In this document: piece after piece, positions 11,438 to 24,235 of the stretch | How positions within the stretch are numbered: the stretch's first letter is position 1 | How the letters are laid out: each line of letters begins with the position of its first letter | Source of the DNA: Phragmites australis | Lineage: Eukaryota > Streptophyta > Magnoliopsida > Poales > Poaceae | Direction of reading: 5' to 3' | Assembly: GCF_958298935.1 (NCBI RefSeq) | Contig: NC_084941.1 | Location: 13,242,001 to 13,306,000, forward strand | DNA: 64,000 nucleotides | The notes under the pieces: model-generated | The model's database searches: none | Seen by the model: only the letters and a program-made list of their open reading frames with translations | What the model was told of the DNA's origin: nothing | Position numbers and translations under genes: made by a program

Positions 11438-13590
11438 TGATGGATGAAGCAGACCCGCCAATTGTGGGGGACGAGCGAGACGTTGGGGATGTGCGGGAGA
11501 TGCAACTAAGGAGTGTAGCCAATGAGGGGGAGCACATCCCTAGCATAATTGAAGAGATCGAGAGGGAGGATCAAGAACTGAAGGAAGCCATTGTCGATGA
11601 GGATTCATCCGATGAGGAGGAAAATGCTCATGTTCCTGCAAGTGAAGGAATCAGGAATTTTCAAAGCTAGTGGTGAGTGAGGGTCATCAAACACCTTGAA
11701 AATATCATGAGAACGAGATTTCCCAGGGTGCTATGTACCATAGTAAGAAGGTTGTTCTTGATGTAGTGAAATTCTGATCATTGCCTCTTCAGAGACAGGT
11801 CAAGGTTGTGAAGTCGAGTAAAAGGGAGTACGATGTCAAGTATTTGGTGTCTAATTGTCCATGATGGGAGCATGCATTCAGGAGGAAGTGGGTTGACTAC
11901 TAGGAGTGCTCAGTAGTTAGGGAGCATAACTGTTACATTGAGGAAATTGAGTTCTCCCACCGGAGCGTGTCATCTACTTTTGTTGCTAATGTTATGTACA
12001 GAGAGATTTTGGACAACCTGAAGTATGAGCCACTATCAATAATCTATGCTATTTAAGGAAAGGTTCTAGTACACAATAAACTACACTAAGGTATAAAGGG
12101 TGAAATAGAAGGCTATTGAAATGAGGTTCGAGACACATGAAGATTCATATGATAACTTACCATGTCAACTAGACACAATATGTGCGAGAAACCCTGGAAG
12201 TTACTTTGACATCAAGCATTACCCCTCTACTATAAAGCGAGTATTTTAGCATGCTTTCTTTGCATTTGTGTTAACCATAAAGTCATTTAGGCATTGTCGA
12301 CCCATCATTTGTTTGGACGGGATGTTCCTCACTGGGAAGTATAAAGGACAGATATTGTCTGCGATTGGGGTAGACGGGAACAACCAAGTCATGCCACTAG
12401 AGTTTGCCTTCGTGGAGAGCAAGAACAAAGAGAGCTGGTATTGGTCCCTTGAGCAGGTAAATCATTGTATTATTCTAGACTAGCCTGATGTATGTTTGAT
12501 TCATGATAGATATGCAGGGCTGTTGCAGGCTTTGCTAGATATGCAATACAGCAGTGTTCAACGGTGTGTAAGAGCAAAATGGCCCGACTTGAAGAGCAAG
12601 TGGTACATGAGGCATATGGGTGCAAACTTTTATAGACAATTCAACAAGGACCTGATGAATTTTTTCAAGAAATTATGTAGCCAAAACTAGCAGACAAAGT
12701 TCAACGCACTATAGGCAAGACTAGATGAACTAACCACGAAGCATACAACTAAGCTAGCAAACATAGGAGATGACTCGGTTGCTCTTGGACCCATCCCAAC
12801 AGATACTCCCTAGATAGTAAGGAGCCAAAAGAGAAATGGGCATTGATGTACGACATTGGAAGGGCAAGGTATGGGATAATGACAACTAATCTTGCTGAGA
12901 TCTACAACTGGGTTATGCGGGGTATGAGGTCTCTCTCACTTGTTGGAATTGTTGAAGGTATTGTTTATGGAACTTGCAGATATTTTATTGATTGCTACGC
13001 AGCTGCTTCAAAGGCAATGGCAGATAACCATATGATGTATGGATCGATACTATGTGAGTAAGTGGAGAAGACCATAAAGAAGGCACATATGCACCGTGCC
13101 AATCAGGAGGGAACTGTGGAGCACATGTTCAGTGTCTTGTGCCATGATCAGCGTCATAGGGGTGGCAGACGTGAGCGCCATGTGCAAGAATGCATGCTTC
13201 GGATTGGAACATGCATCTGTACATCCTAAAAGCTATAATTGCTACACATGCTATGTACACACGTCATAGCTGCATGTGGGGAGCACAATATGCTACCTAG
13301 ACAATATGTTTCTCACTACTTTATGAAGGATCAAATACTAAACATATGTAACCATGAGCTTTATGGCTATGGCATTATTGATACTTTTACATGTAATCTA
13401 GGTCCCTAACTAATCTATGTGTCAGACTTTGAGAGGATGAAGTACATACTGGGACATTGAGAAATTCGTGAATTCGAAATGATATGGATGAATCTGAGGT
13501 GGGTCCAAGGGTGAAGCAATGCAACAAGTGCGATGAAACAGGTCACACATACAGGTATTGTCCAAAAATGCACCTGGTGTGTCAATAGTG
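11438..13590 (+). pseudogene. MURA-type (MuDR/MULE) transposase pseudogene
   Basis: An acidic N-terminal region (from the ATG at 11440) is followed, across stops and frame changes, by the MULE DDE-type segment: CLDGMFLTGKYKGQILSAIG at about 12315-12375, then FAFVESKN and SWYW. An intron with GT and AG ends (about 12457-12518) separates this from GLLQALLDM and MRHMGANFYRQF. Further on come NLAEIYNWV (12890-12915), a decayed SWIM-type CxCx(n)CxH region (13200-13280) and a CCHC knuckle with CNKCDETGHTYRYC (about 13520-13565). This order is the usual one for plant MURA proteins with a zinc knuckle. Stops include those after FQS, in the linker after LCSQN, and after ILCE. It would have cut and rejoined MULE ends; it is now dead. 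Confidence 0.85.
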
Positions 13591-13769
13591 TCATGATGGT
13601 GGTCAAGTGTAAATGTATTTAGCATATATCGATGTTATATTTGTAGGGTTTTTGCCTTACATATGTACGTTGTATTTGGACCTTACATGTACTTGTATTT
13701 TATATGTTGTTCACATAACTATGTGTATATGTTCATATAACAGACTGTTTATACTTGGTTTCAATGCAG

Positions 13770-15274
13770 ATATGACGCACCCACCAACCCCTGAACTTCT
13801 TGACCCTGTAGTGGACAAGAAGCACCACAGCTTCTTGTCTGCCGTTCATTAGATGGAGTTAGGAGTTTTCTAACCACGTGGCCCTGCAGAGCTACTTACG
13901 ATCGATGATTATTGGAAGCACTGGTATGTTGCGAATTAGCTGCGTATGTGCCTGATTATTTATTTATTGCACACTCTACATTCACTTAATATTCCAAATT
14001 GTACAGGTTGGCAGCATCTGGACTCCTACCACTGTGTGGGTTGGTGAAGGCCTGAGCGATAGAGAACCCTGAGGTAGCCACGAGGCGATTCTATTTTTAC
14101 CACTCGCTGATCGCTACACTGGTCGACCGGTGGAGGCCTGAAACACACACTTTCCACCTCCCTTGCGGTGAGATAGCTCCAACGTTCCAAGACGTAGCCT
14201 ACATGTTAGGCTTACCTTACGCCGGAGCCACCGTTGGAGTCATCGATGTGGATGCAGACTGTATGAACATCATGCTCCAGCGGTTCGCCCCTGTTCACGG
14301 TTTCAAAGATATTCTACTCATCATCATTTGCATTACTTCAAGCCTGCATACATCCACCCGGATGTCGGTGTGTACTCGATCTCGAGCCACTTGGAGGCCA
14401 ACCTGCTATGGTTGTTCAGCTGCGTTATGTTCACCAATGGCCAAGGCCACCTGGTGTCGAGGACCCTTGTTCCATACGCGAGAGGATCATAGATGTGGAG
14501 CCCTATGATGTCCCCTAGTAGAGTTGGGCCTTCGCTGTCCTGGCGGCGATGTATCGGGCCTTGTGTGACTCGTGCATGAAGAAGGAGTCACAACCCATAT
14601 TTCTTGGGTGCCCACTCCTGCTACAGTTGTGGTCATATGAGTGGTTCATGATCTGCCGACATATTGTGGACCAGTCCTCGTACCCTAAGGAGTGGTACAG
14701 GGAACCCAAGGAGGACGGTCCCACCATGGGCTCGTTTTGGTGTCGACGTCAGGTACGCATGAAACATAGCTCTTCTTCACTTGCCATATGCTTTAATTCT
14801 GGTTTCTTACTATTTTTCTCTATAGCCGCACTGGGCACACGAGCAGGCCCACAACGCGTATGAGCTTTTTATGTCACAGTTTGACTGTCTGTGTCCAGAG
14901 GACGTGGTCTAGACTCCCCTATAGCAACTTGATGATAAAAGCTTGTGTGCCTTTCGGTCTGTCTCCAATGTGCAGCCATGATGAGAACTACTGGCTTACG
15001 AAAAAGCCATTTGTCTTCGACATCTACGTCGAGGAGTACTCACCCCATTGCGTGATGAGGCAGTTCAGACGCTTCCATGCGTTCCCCCTCATCAAAGTTT
15101 GTACGATTTTGGACCACGTTCATAGGTAACTAAAATCAAATATATAATCCATAGGATTCATCTCATTTATAGTTAATTTAGCGTGGTTGACTTGTAGTTA
15201 TACACGTGAGGGCCAACCGGGTGGCAACCTCTGGGCAGATCGCTTGGAGCCATACTTCTCGGTATGAGCCCATG
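13770..15274 (+). pseudogene. Plant mobile domain (PMD) gene, 5' part, degenerate
   Basis: An exon ending in DDYWKHW (about 13920) is followed by a GT...ACAG intron and then LAASGLLPLCGLVKA. The PMD signature VDRWRPETHTFHLPCGEIAP and MLGLPYAG lie at about 14125-14225, then, after frameshifts, HLEANLLWLF, MYRALCDSCMKK, CPLLLQLWSYEW and PTMGSFWCRRQ, an intron from 14752, and PHWAHEQAHNAY. This is the aminotransferase-like plant mobile domain family, which occurs in plant MULEs and in host MAIN/MAIL1-type proteins. The role in transposition is unknown. The gypsy element at 15275 interrupts it. Several stops and at least one frameshift (about 14300-14500) disable it. Confidence 0.8.
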
Positions 15275-16164
15275 TGATGAGCCCATGGCTCCTTCAGATA
15301 CGATCAATATTCCTAATATTCCTCAAATCATACAAGGACCAATTACAAGAGCACTTGTGTGACAATTAAACCACTAGGTGAACTCGTTCCTTGTTGTTCA
15401 TACTTTCTTGGATGAATTGCTACTGAATCTTTGTGATGTTTTATTGCTTAGGAACATCGGAGAAGCACCACATCATTCCACAATCTTATCGGGACGTCAT
15501 CCCTCAAAAGACAAGTCTACTCGGACTCGAAGCTAAGCTCTAGTTGTGGTCGAGTTCCAGGACAGCATGTCAATAAAATAGGCATAACTCTTGCATACGG
15601 AGTCCAATTAAGTCGTTCTTCGACTTATTGTGGAAAGCTATTGATGAGACCTTTTCAATGGATCTAGTCTCACCCTTAGATTTCTTATAGATTAATTATA
15701 GTCATTAAAATAAGGTGTTGTGTCACCATTGTGGGCCTTGTTAGGTCTTGTAAGCGTATCGGGGTCGGAGTCTAGGTTGTGCATGCCTCTTTCCACGGTA
15801 GCACAACCCTAGGTCGACCTCCTCATGACCCCCTATATATACACAGTAGCCATCAAAGTTTAGGTTTGGGGGGTTTTGCTTTGATTATTCTATTTTATAC
15901 AGTTTTGCCGCTTGTTCGATTTGTGGAAACCTAACTCGAGTACTTCATTGGTAATTAGCAATGTTCATATTGCATCTACCGGTTCTTGCTTGTATTCTCA
16001 ATTTTCTTGCAGGAAATTCCTTCTTTGCAAAGTCAACAGAGTAGTGGTATAGTGGTTGCAAGGGTTCTCGATCTGTTCTAGTCGAAGCCTCTGGATAATC
16101 AACGTCGAAAGTCCACCAATCAACTTATCATATTACCTTCGGAAGATCGGGCAAATGCACATCA
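15275..16164 (+). repeat. Gypsy-1 5' LTR (890 bp)
   Basis: Runs from TGATGAGCCC to GCACATCA, directly before the primer-binding site. It contains CCCTATATATACACAG (TATA box, about 15831-15846). Confidence 0.9.
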
Positions 16165-16166
16165 AG

Positions 16167-16179
16167 TGGTACCAGAGCC
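16167..16179 (+). promoter_or_regulatory. Gypsy-1 primer-binding site
   Basis: TGGTACCAGAGCC lies two bases after the LTR end. It matches the initiator tRNA-Met type site TGGTATCAGAGC except for T-to-C at position 6. It would prime minus-strand DNA synthesis. Confidence 0.85.
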
Positions 16180-16459
16180 TGGTTGTCCATTAGGTAATCT
16201 CAGCTATCCCATTTTGTTTCATCAAGTCCTATTACCTAGAGTCCAGAAAATTGCCCCACAAAAAGATTTATGTTTTAGCTCTTCCACTGTCCAAACCACT
16301 TTGAGCCTTTCGCAATTTTGTTTTCAGTTTTCGCGTTGTTGAGTTGAGTCCATCTTCGGTGTCTTTGTTACTAGCCAAGTCATCATGTTCTAGTTTCTAG
16401 TGTCGACTCTTTGCTAATTTAGTCGTCGAGTAACTTGGCTTGCTCTAGTCTGCTAAAGC

Positions 16460-16941
16460 TGAGTTTGTGTCCCCACTCGAGTTCCGACCAGTCACTCCGA
16501 CCACTCACTTGGGATCCGACCACCCACTCGGGGTCCGACAAGTCACTCTGACCACCCACTCTTGTTCTGACTAGTCACTCGAGATCTGACCAGTCACTCG
16601 AAACACCCACTCGAGTTCCCACCAGTCGCTCCGACTACCGAGTCACTCTGACCACCCACTCGAGGTCTGACCATCTAGTCGCCGCAACCACTTAGTCGCA
16701 GTCGCCCACCTTCTCAGATCTGACCACCATAGCCAAAATAGAGGTAGCTAAAGTTCAAAGAGAGAGAGAGAGAGGTAGCCGACCATCTTTTTATTACCTT
16801 TATACCACTGCTCTCCAGAAAAAGTTTGTGACCCTCTTACCTCCCTAGTCTTAGAAAAGGCAGTAGAAGAGTTTTGAGTTTGTGTCACATTCGAAAAAAA
16901 AAGAAAGCAAGAATCAAAGAGTTCCAAAAAAAGAAGCAAAG

Positions 16942-16979
<38 letters not shown>
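16460..16979 (+). repeat. Gypsy-1 leader minisatellite and (GA)n tract
   Basis: The untranslated leader holds many imperfect copies of CGACCACCCACTCGAG-like words (16460-16720). After these come two GA microsatellites, one near 16760-16774 and a longer one at about 16948-16979. Gypsy-2 has a related CGACCATCTACTCGGGTT array at the same place, so the array is a family trait that evolves in copy number and sequence. Confidence 0.7.
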
Positions 16980-16981
<2 letters not shown>

Positions 16982-17394
16982 AAAAAAAGATCAGGTTTGC
17001 ATTGCGCATTTTGTTCCATTGTGCTTGTTCTGTTATAGTTTTTGACTTGCTTGAGCTAGTTCTAGGAACGTGTTCGGGCCAGCAACTGTGACTAGTATTG
17101 TAGACTTCTATTCAGCTTTGCTAATCTGATTTCAATTATTGCTATTCCTTGCTACTAAATATTACCTGTCCAAACTACACCTTCTCTAGATCAGAATGGT
17201 TTCTCCCCTTGCAACTACATCACTCGCACCCGATAAGGTATCACGAACCAGCCACCGGTTGTGCCAACTGTGGTGATTGGTAAGAACACTTGCAAGAGCA
17301 TGGTAAGATGATTGAGAGTGTGTGACTCTACCTTCATCACCTAGTTGTCGATAGGGATAATTTATCTTTTATTGTTTTCTATCTTCGACTAACC

Positions 17395-18830
17395 ATGGCA
17401 GGAGAAGCATCGGATTCACAGGAGCGTGTTTTGAGGGAAGAACTCATAATGGTGTTGAATGATCATCAAAAAGCTATTAATGATGACATTGATAAGAAGC
17501 TTGCAGAGACAAACACTATATTGCAAAAACAAACACTATATTGCAATGACTTAATGATAGGAGCTACAAATTAGTATGTTACGTTATGATATTATTGAGG
17601 ATGAAGCGGCTACAATGGCACACTTTTATAGAGGGTTAAGGTGTGAAATTCAGGATATAGTTGATTACAAAGAATACAATAGTGTTTCTAGATTGTTCCA
17701 AGTTGCATGTCTAGCAGAAAAATAATTGTAGGGACGACAACAGAGGCCAAGGAGCAATTTTGGAAGCACGACCACTTCAAAATCAACATCAGGACAAGTC
17801 AAAATAGCCCCATATTTAGCTACACAGTCTGCTACCCCCTTCTCGAGTAGCACGCGTTCAGCAGTACCTTCGACACCGTCGCACGCTCCTGAGGTAAGCA
17901 AATCCGTAAGTGTGCAAGGTCCAGCCAAAAGCTCTTCTTTGGTTGCTTCTACAGGCCGATCGACCGGGATTGTATGCCATCAATGCAAGGGAATGGGCCA
18001 TGTCATGAAGGATTGCCCAAGTCAGCGAGCGTATATTGTAACAAAAGACGATGGATATGTAAGTGCTAGTGATGTTGAGGATGAATATGCTCTTGCAACT
18101 AACCATTCAGGTGATGAGGATGGACATGAGACGGATATCGATTATGGGAAAGTGTTCGATGCCACTGCCACAGAGAATTATTGGACCCTCATTTTGCAGC
18201 GAGTGTTAAGCACTCAAATAGAGCAAGCGAAACAGCTGCAATGCCACAATTCATTTCAGATGTTCTTCATAATCAAGAATTATCGTGTTCAAGTTATTAT
18301 TGATGGAGGAAGCTGCAACAACTTAGTAAGTTCAGATATGATCAAGAAGCTTGCCTTGCTGACAAGAACCATCATCACCCTTATCATATTCAATGGTTAA
18401 ATAATAGTGGTAAGGTGAAGGTAATGCAAACAGCTATGGTGTATTTTTCTATTGGTTCATACCATGATTGTACTGATTTCGATATAGTTCCCATACAAGC
18501 ATGCTCGCTTTTGCTAGGATGACTATATGAGTTTGATACTAATGCAACACATCGTTGTAGAAGTAATAAGTACACCCTTATGCATAAAGGAAAGAAAATA
18601 ACTTTTCTGCCTTTAACCCCTGCTGAAATTATGAAATGTGAACAAGAAATAGCTGAAAATAAGAGAAAAGAGTTTGAAAATGAATCTGAAAATCAGCAAG
18701 TAGCGAAAAAAAATTTCCACCCAAAAGGGAGAAAGCAACAACTTCTAAGTCTGATGGAATTAGACTGAAAGGGTGTGTTATTCTTGCTACTAAATCTGAC
18801 CTTACTGAAATTTTTACTAATGACCTGCCA
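17395..18830 (+). pseudogene. Gypsy-1 gag and protease remnant
   Basis: Gag starts at the ATG at 17395 (MAGEAS..., shared with Gypsy-2). After about 165 bases there is a deletion junction near 17560 relative to Gypsy-2, removing most of the capsid part. Reading resumes with DIIEDEAATMAHFYRGLR and the CCHC knuckle CHQCKGMGHVMKDC (17975-18016), which would bind RNA. The protease region VIIDGGSCNNLVSSDMIKK lies at about 18295-18350. A stop interrupts at 18398. The product would be a truncated nucleocapsid at best. Confidence 0.8.
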
Positions 18831-18899
18831 TGATATGCTTTGATATTCAAAGATACCTTAGTTTCACTTGAGAATATATCTAGCTCTTTTCCTCCTTCT

Positions 18900-21385
18900 A
18901 TTGCTAACCTTTAGTAGGAGTTTGTGGATGTATTTCCATTTGAGGTACCCCCGGCATTACCACATATTCGAGGGATTGAGCATGAAATTGATTTGATTCC
19001 GGGAGCAACTTTGCCAAACCGTACTGCATATAGGACCAATTTGGAAAAGACTAAGTAAATTCAACAACAAGTCCAAGAAATAGTATCGTGGGTACGTACG
19101 AGAAAGCATTAGTCCTTGTGTTATTCCTGTTCTTTTGGTTCCTAAGAAAGATGGTAGTTGGGGTATGTATGTTAATTGTAAAGCTATCAATAATATTACT
19201 ATAAGATATCATTACTCTATCCCTAGGTTAGATGATATGCTTGATGAGTTGAGTGGTTCTATAATTTTCACTAAAATTGACTTGTGAAGTGGATACCACC
19301 AAATTAGGATGAAACTTGAAGATGAATGAAAAACTGCTTTTAAAACTAAGTTTAGCTTGTATGAGTGGTTAGTAATACCTTTTGGGTTAACTAATGCACT
19401 TAGTACTTTTATGCGATTGATGAATGAAGTTTTACATGCTTTCATTGGAAGATCTGTGGTGGTATATTTTGATAATATCTTGATTTATAGCAAGTCACAA
19501 GAACAACACTTTGATCATTTACGTCCTATTTTTAATGCTTTTAGAGATGCATGTTTGCTCGGTAACCTCGAAAAGTGCACCTTTTGTATGGATCGAGTCT
19601 CTTTTCTTGGCTATGTTGTCACTCCACGGGGAATAGAGGTGGAGAAGCTTTCATGGTCTTGCAGGTTTCTATTAGCGATTTGTGCTGGATTTCAACACCA
19701 TTGCTACTCCATTAAACGAGTTGACAAAGAAAGGAGTAGTTTTCAAATAGGGACCTGCACAAGAACAAGCATTCAAGTTGTTGAAAGACAAACTCACTCA
19801 TGCTCCATTGCTCCAACTCCCTTATTCTGGTAAGACCTTTAAACTAGAATATGATGTTATTGGGGTTGGAATTGGAGGTGTGGAATTCAAGAAGGTAAAC
19901 ATGTTGCTTATTTCAGCGAGAAATTAAGTGGGTCAAATCTGAATTATTCTACCTATGATAAGTAATTGTATGCTTTAGTTCGAGTGCTTGAAACTTGGGA
20001 ACATTATCTATGGCTCAAAGAATTTATTATACATTTCAATCATGAATCGTTGAAACATATTAGGAGTCAAACTAAACTGAATAAACGACATGCTAAATTG
20101 GTAGAATTTGTTGAGTCGTTTCATATGTCATAAAACATAAGAAAGGAAAGAAAAATATAATTGCTGATGCGCTTTCTAGGCATTATACCATGTTATCACA
20201 ACTTGATCATAAAATTTTTGGATTAGAGACCATTAAGGACTTATATGCTGTTGATTTAGACTTCAAAGAAGTGCTTGAACATTGTAAAGAAGGGAAAATA
20301 TGGAATAAATATGTGCTGAATGACGGATTGCTCTATCGTGCTAACAAGCTATGCATTTCAACTAGCTCTGTTCATCTTTTGTTGTTGCAGAGAATTGATG
20401 GCACATTTTTGGAGCAAAGAAGACTGGATATGTGCTGGCTGCTCATTTCTTTTGGCCAAATATGAGACGTGACATCGAGCGCTACGTGTCACGTTGCACC
20501 ACTTGAAATAAAGCTAAGTCTCGCTTAAATCCACATGGTCTTTACATGTCTCTTCCTGTTCCTAATGCACCTGGGAGGATATTTCTATGGATTTTGTTTT
20601 AGAATTGATTAGGACAAAGAGGGGAGAGATAGCATTTATGATTGTGGATCATTTTTCTAAAATTACATATTTTATACCTTGCTATAAGAGCGATGATGCT
20701 ATAGACATAGTTAATTTATTTTTTAGGGGAATCGTTCGACTACATGGAGTGCCTAATACTATGGTCTCAGATCATGATACAAAGTTTTTGGGGATCACTT
20801 TGAAATAAATTGGGGACAAAGCTGATATTTTCTACTACGTGTCATCCCCAAACTGATGGTCAAATGGAGGTCGTCAAAAGCACATTATCAACCATGTTGC
20901 GGGCTATTCTAAAGAAGAATTTGAGAATTTGGGAAGAATATTTACCGCATATTGAGTTTGCTTACAATAGGTCGGTACACTACACCACAAAGGTAAGTCC
21001 GTTTCAGGTAGTGTATGGTTTTAATCCCCGTGCTCCTATTGATTTACTATCTCTGTCTACTTCTAAAAGGCTTAATTTGGATGCCAAGAAACATGCTGAA
21101 TTTATTCTTAAGCCGCATGAGACAACTAAAAAGAATATAGAGAGTATGACTAAAAATTATAGGATTGCCAGAAATAAAGGTAGGAAAGAAATAAAATTTG
21201 AACCGGGCGATTTAGTTTGGTTGCATTTGAGAAAAGATATGTTTCCAGAATTCAGAAAATCAATGTTGATATCTAGAGCTGATGAACCATTTAAGGTAAT
21301 TGAGAAAGAAATGATAATGCAGACAAACTAGACCTACCCGCAAATTTTGGAGTTAGTCCCATGTTTAACATTTCAGATTTGAATT
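18900..21385 (+). pseudogene. Gypsy-1 pol remnant (RT, RNase H, integrase)
   Basis: Reverse transcriptase is seen as [43 protein letters not shown] and [10 protein letters not shown], so the catalytic FDD motif is FDN here. RNase H follows near 19840-20060, then DALSRHYTML (20165), the zinc-binding YVSRCTT with a stop just after it (about 20480-20510), and an integrase core with [17 protein letters not shown] and HPQTDGQ (20587-20870). The C-terminal GDLVWLHLRKD is at about 21200. Several internal stops and a frameshift near 20115 disable it. Copies with an intact pol could in principle have mobilised it. Confidence 0.9.
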
Positions 21386-21446
21386 AATACTTGGGAGAAG
21401 AAGATGAGCTTGAGTCGAGGATGACTCCAATTCAAGAGGGGGAGGA

Positions 21447-22354
21447 TGATGAGCTCATGGCTCCTTCAGATATGATCAATACTTCTAATATTCCTCAAAT
21501 CATACAAGATCCAATTACAAGAGTACGTGCGTGACAATTAAACCACCAGGTGAACTCGTTCCTTGCTGTTCATACTTTCTTGGATGGATTGCTACTGAAT
21601 CTTTGTGATGTTTTACTGCTTAAGAACATAGGAGAAGCACCACAACCTTATCTGGATGTCATTCCTCAAAAGTCAAGTCTACTCGGACTCGAAGCTAAGC
21701 TCTGGTCGTGGTCGTGGTCGAGTTTTAGGATAGCATGTCAATAAAATAGGCATAAATCTTGCATACAGAATCCAATTGAGACATTCTTGGACTTGTTAGA
21801 AAGCTATTGACGAGACATTTCCAATGGATCTGTTCTCACCCTTAGATTCCTTATAGATTAATCAAAATCATTAAAATAAGGTATGTGTCACCGTTGTGGG
21901 ACTTGTTAGGTCTTGTAAGCATGTCGGGGTCGGAGTCTAGGTTGTGCACGCCTCTTTCCACTGCTGCACAACCCTAAGTCACCCTCCTCACGACCCCCTA
22001 TATATACATAATAGACATCATAGTTTAGACTTCTAGGGTTTCGCTTAGATTATTCTGTTTTATACAGTTTTTCCGCTTGTTCGGTTTGTGGAACCTCAAC
22101 TCGAGCACTTCATTGGTAATTAGTAATATTTAGATTGCATCTACCCGTTCTTTCTTGTGTTCTTGATTCGCTTGCAGGAAAGCCTTCTTAGCGAGGTCAA
22201 CCGCGTCGTGGCAAGATTGATAACTACAGAGTAGTGGTGTAGTGGTTGCGAGAGTTCTCTATCTGTTCTAGTCGAAGCCTTTGGATTATCAATGTCAAAA
22301 CTGTACCAATCAACTTATCATATTACCTTTGGAAGACTGGGCATACGCACATCA
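21447..22354 (+). repeat. Gypsy-1 3' LTR (908 bp)
   Basis: Starts TGATGAGCTC right after the polypurine tract AAGAGGGGGAGGA (about 21434-21446) and ends CGCACATCA. It is collinear with the 5' LTR. Confidence 0.9.
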
Positions 22355-23090
22355 AGTGTCGACCATCCTTCTGTACTAGGTTTCTCTAGGAGTCCAAGAA
22401 CAATAGTGATGTTGCCCGACCAGTATGCATCCCACATTCAAGTTCGTCATTTTCTATTTGGTCATACAACTTATCTTTTTTCCATTGATTTGAGTGCTAC
22501 TCTTTTGCGTTAGGTATTTCTGGAAGACGCACAATTGATCAACAAAGAATCACAAACTTCTTGGTGATGTATATGCTCTTCGGTAGGGGTATGATGTCTG
22601 TTTCGCGTAGAAGAGAATGACGTTCAGCAAACCTAAGGGATACAGGGGTGTCATCTACTACTCACCTACAAATTGATGAGAATGGTGAGGATGATGATTT
22701 CATGCCCCCAATGGCTCAACGTTCTAGCAGTAATACAAGAGAAGGTTTAAGGAACACTGCAAGAGGACGTTCATGCACCACATCGAGATAGCGTACAGCT
22801 GACAAGGAAATAGGATGTGCTACTACCGTGATAGCTCAAGATGACGACAATGACGACTATTTCATCCCACAATGACCCCTCCCTCCGAGGCCGCCATCTC
22901 CGGAGAACATTGATGACCCTGAAAATGATGGTGGATTTGCTAATATCCATTCTTACAACTTCGCATCACCACCTTGAAGATAACAATCATCTTACCCTGA
23001 TAGTATTGACTGGCACAACTGGCATTCTTCTGCTAATTTGCGTCGCCACTTTCCTCCGCCGTCTTGAGATAATCTAGGTATTCAACATAT
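22355..23090 (+). pseudogene. PMD gene, C-terminal tail, resumed after Gypsy-1
   Basis: After the gypsy insertion the MULE-1 gene continues. A low-complexity acidic and proline-rich tail is readable in pieces, such as LQIDENGEDDDFMPPMAQ (about 22660-22715) and DDDNDDYFIPQ followed by PLPPRPPSPENIDDPEND (about 22840-22930). PMD proteins from MULEs often end in such a tail. Stops interrupt it. It is linked to the upstream PMD part by position and not by one intact frame. Confidence 0.55.
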
Positions 23091-23292
23091 ATCCACTAAG
23101 AACTATACAAATGCCAGCCACGACTATTTCTTTTGTTTATATTTCCTTTTCATTAGTTCAGTTGGATGTATATATGGTACTGTCTTATATTAACGTACTA
23201 TGTTATGAACTATTTGTGAACTTTGTGTCTAATTAATGTGATGATAAGTTTATTATATTAACATACTATCCAAGCATAATAGAATTTTAAGC

Positions 23293-23460
23293 ATGAAATA
23301 ACAATACCTCTGTCATGAGTTTGGCTTTAGACACAAAGTGACCACACGACTCAGCTTTAACTATGAAATGACAACATCTCTGTCCGGATGCAGGCTGTAT
23401 ATATGAAGTGACCACACGACAAAGATTTAATAATAAATTAAATGACAACACCTCCATCCT
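23293..23460 (+). repeat. 70-bp tandem repeat in MULE-1 intergenic or intronic DNA
   Basis: ATGAAATAACAATACCTCTG at 23293 and ATGAAATGACAACATCTCTG at 23363 start two ~70-bp units that share AAGTGACCACACGAC. A partial third unit follows at about 23435. Confidence 0.7.
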
Positions 23461-23639
23461 GACATAGGGAATCTCTACCTAGTATCAATACCATAATTTT
23501 TCCATCTTTCACAGGGAATCCTATGCTTCAGCCCCCAGCCAAGCCCATGCACTCAGTTCATGCACCAGCCCTCAGTCACCATAAATAACCCCACCCTCAT
23601 CCATGGATAGACCACTCATTCCTCAGCTCTCTCAACTGG

Positions 23640-24235
23640 AATGTCTTTCTCAGTTCCACCAACCCACCCAAGAAACATTGGGAGATTTCATCCCCTAGGG
23701 GGTTGAACCGCCGATGTGGTTATGTGGAGATCCTTGAAGGCTTCACGAGTCCTAGGACATCTCCTACACCTATGGCATATGCTTCTTCATGTATGCCAAG
23801 TACTACCAATACAACAAGCCTCAAAATAGACCATATCAGTACCCACTGGTATAGCGACATAGATCACTCATGTGGCACTTTTCATATGATTTCATGCATT
23901 ATTTTACTAATATCACATCTTATTTCATTTGGCCAGTCTCCTCCACCTATCTGTGACTTCATGGAATGGCTCGACATGAAGACCAGAAGCGGTAGGTCGA
24001 TATGAGCATGCGGTGGAGGAGGAAAGCGTACGAACGCCGAGAGTACAAGCAACATCAGGAAGGACTACAGCTAAACCGGTAGGAGGAGGAACACATGAGG
24101 AAGGTAGTGGAGGAGCTCGTCGCGGTTTAAGCACACGAAGTAAAGAGGGCAAGGAAGCGAGAGAGGGTCCGTCACACTAAGGCGTGTGGCCTCGATACCT
24201 TGAGAAAGGGCAAATATTTTAGGTGCACTCAGTAG
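23640..24235 (+). pseudogene. GRF-zinc-finger-like ORF of MULE-1
   Basis: The frame reads GDFIP*GVEPPMWLCGDP, then, across stops, YTYGICFFMYAKYYQYNKP. This resembles a GRF-type finger, in which two cysteines follow 'PPMC.CG.PC' and later residues follow 'RyFmC..Y'. After a probable intron comes SPPPICDFMEWLDM (about 23935-23980), then a charged helical stretch with MRWRRKAYE, EEEHMRKVVEELV and KRARKRERVRH, ending RKGKYFRCTQ and a stop at about 24234. MULE-2 carries the same ORF. Function unknown; a nucleic-acid-binding accessory protein is a reasonable guess from the finger and the basic coil. Several stops make this copy a pseudogene. Confidence 0.6.

Larger units (their letters stand above)
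15275..22354 (+). mobile_element. Gypsy-1: Ty3/gypsy retrotransposon, 7080 bp, decayed
   Basis: A full-length but degenerate element with 5' LTR 15275-16164, primer site 16167-16179, gag-pol remnants and 3' LTR 21447-22354. The domain order (zinc knuckle, protease, reverse transcriptase, RNase H, integrase) is Ty3/gypsy. Both LTRs start TGATGAG and end ACATCA. Over the first 100 aligned bases they differ at nine positions by my count, so the insertion is old. Flanks CCATG and AGTGT do not match, so the target duplication is lost or eroded. It is a close relative of Gypsy-2 but lacks about 560 bp of gag that Gypsy-2 has. No chromodomain was seen after the integrase. Confidence 0.9.

Noticed and set aside
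22350..22360. Target duplication for Gypsy-1
   Set aside because: CCATG on the left and AGTGT on the right do not match; calling a duplication would need several changes.
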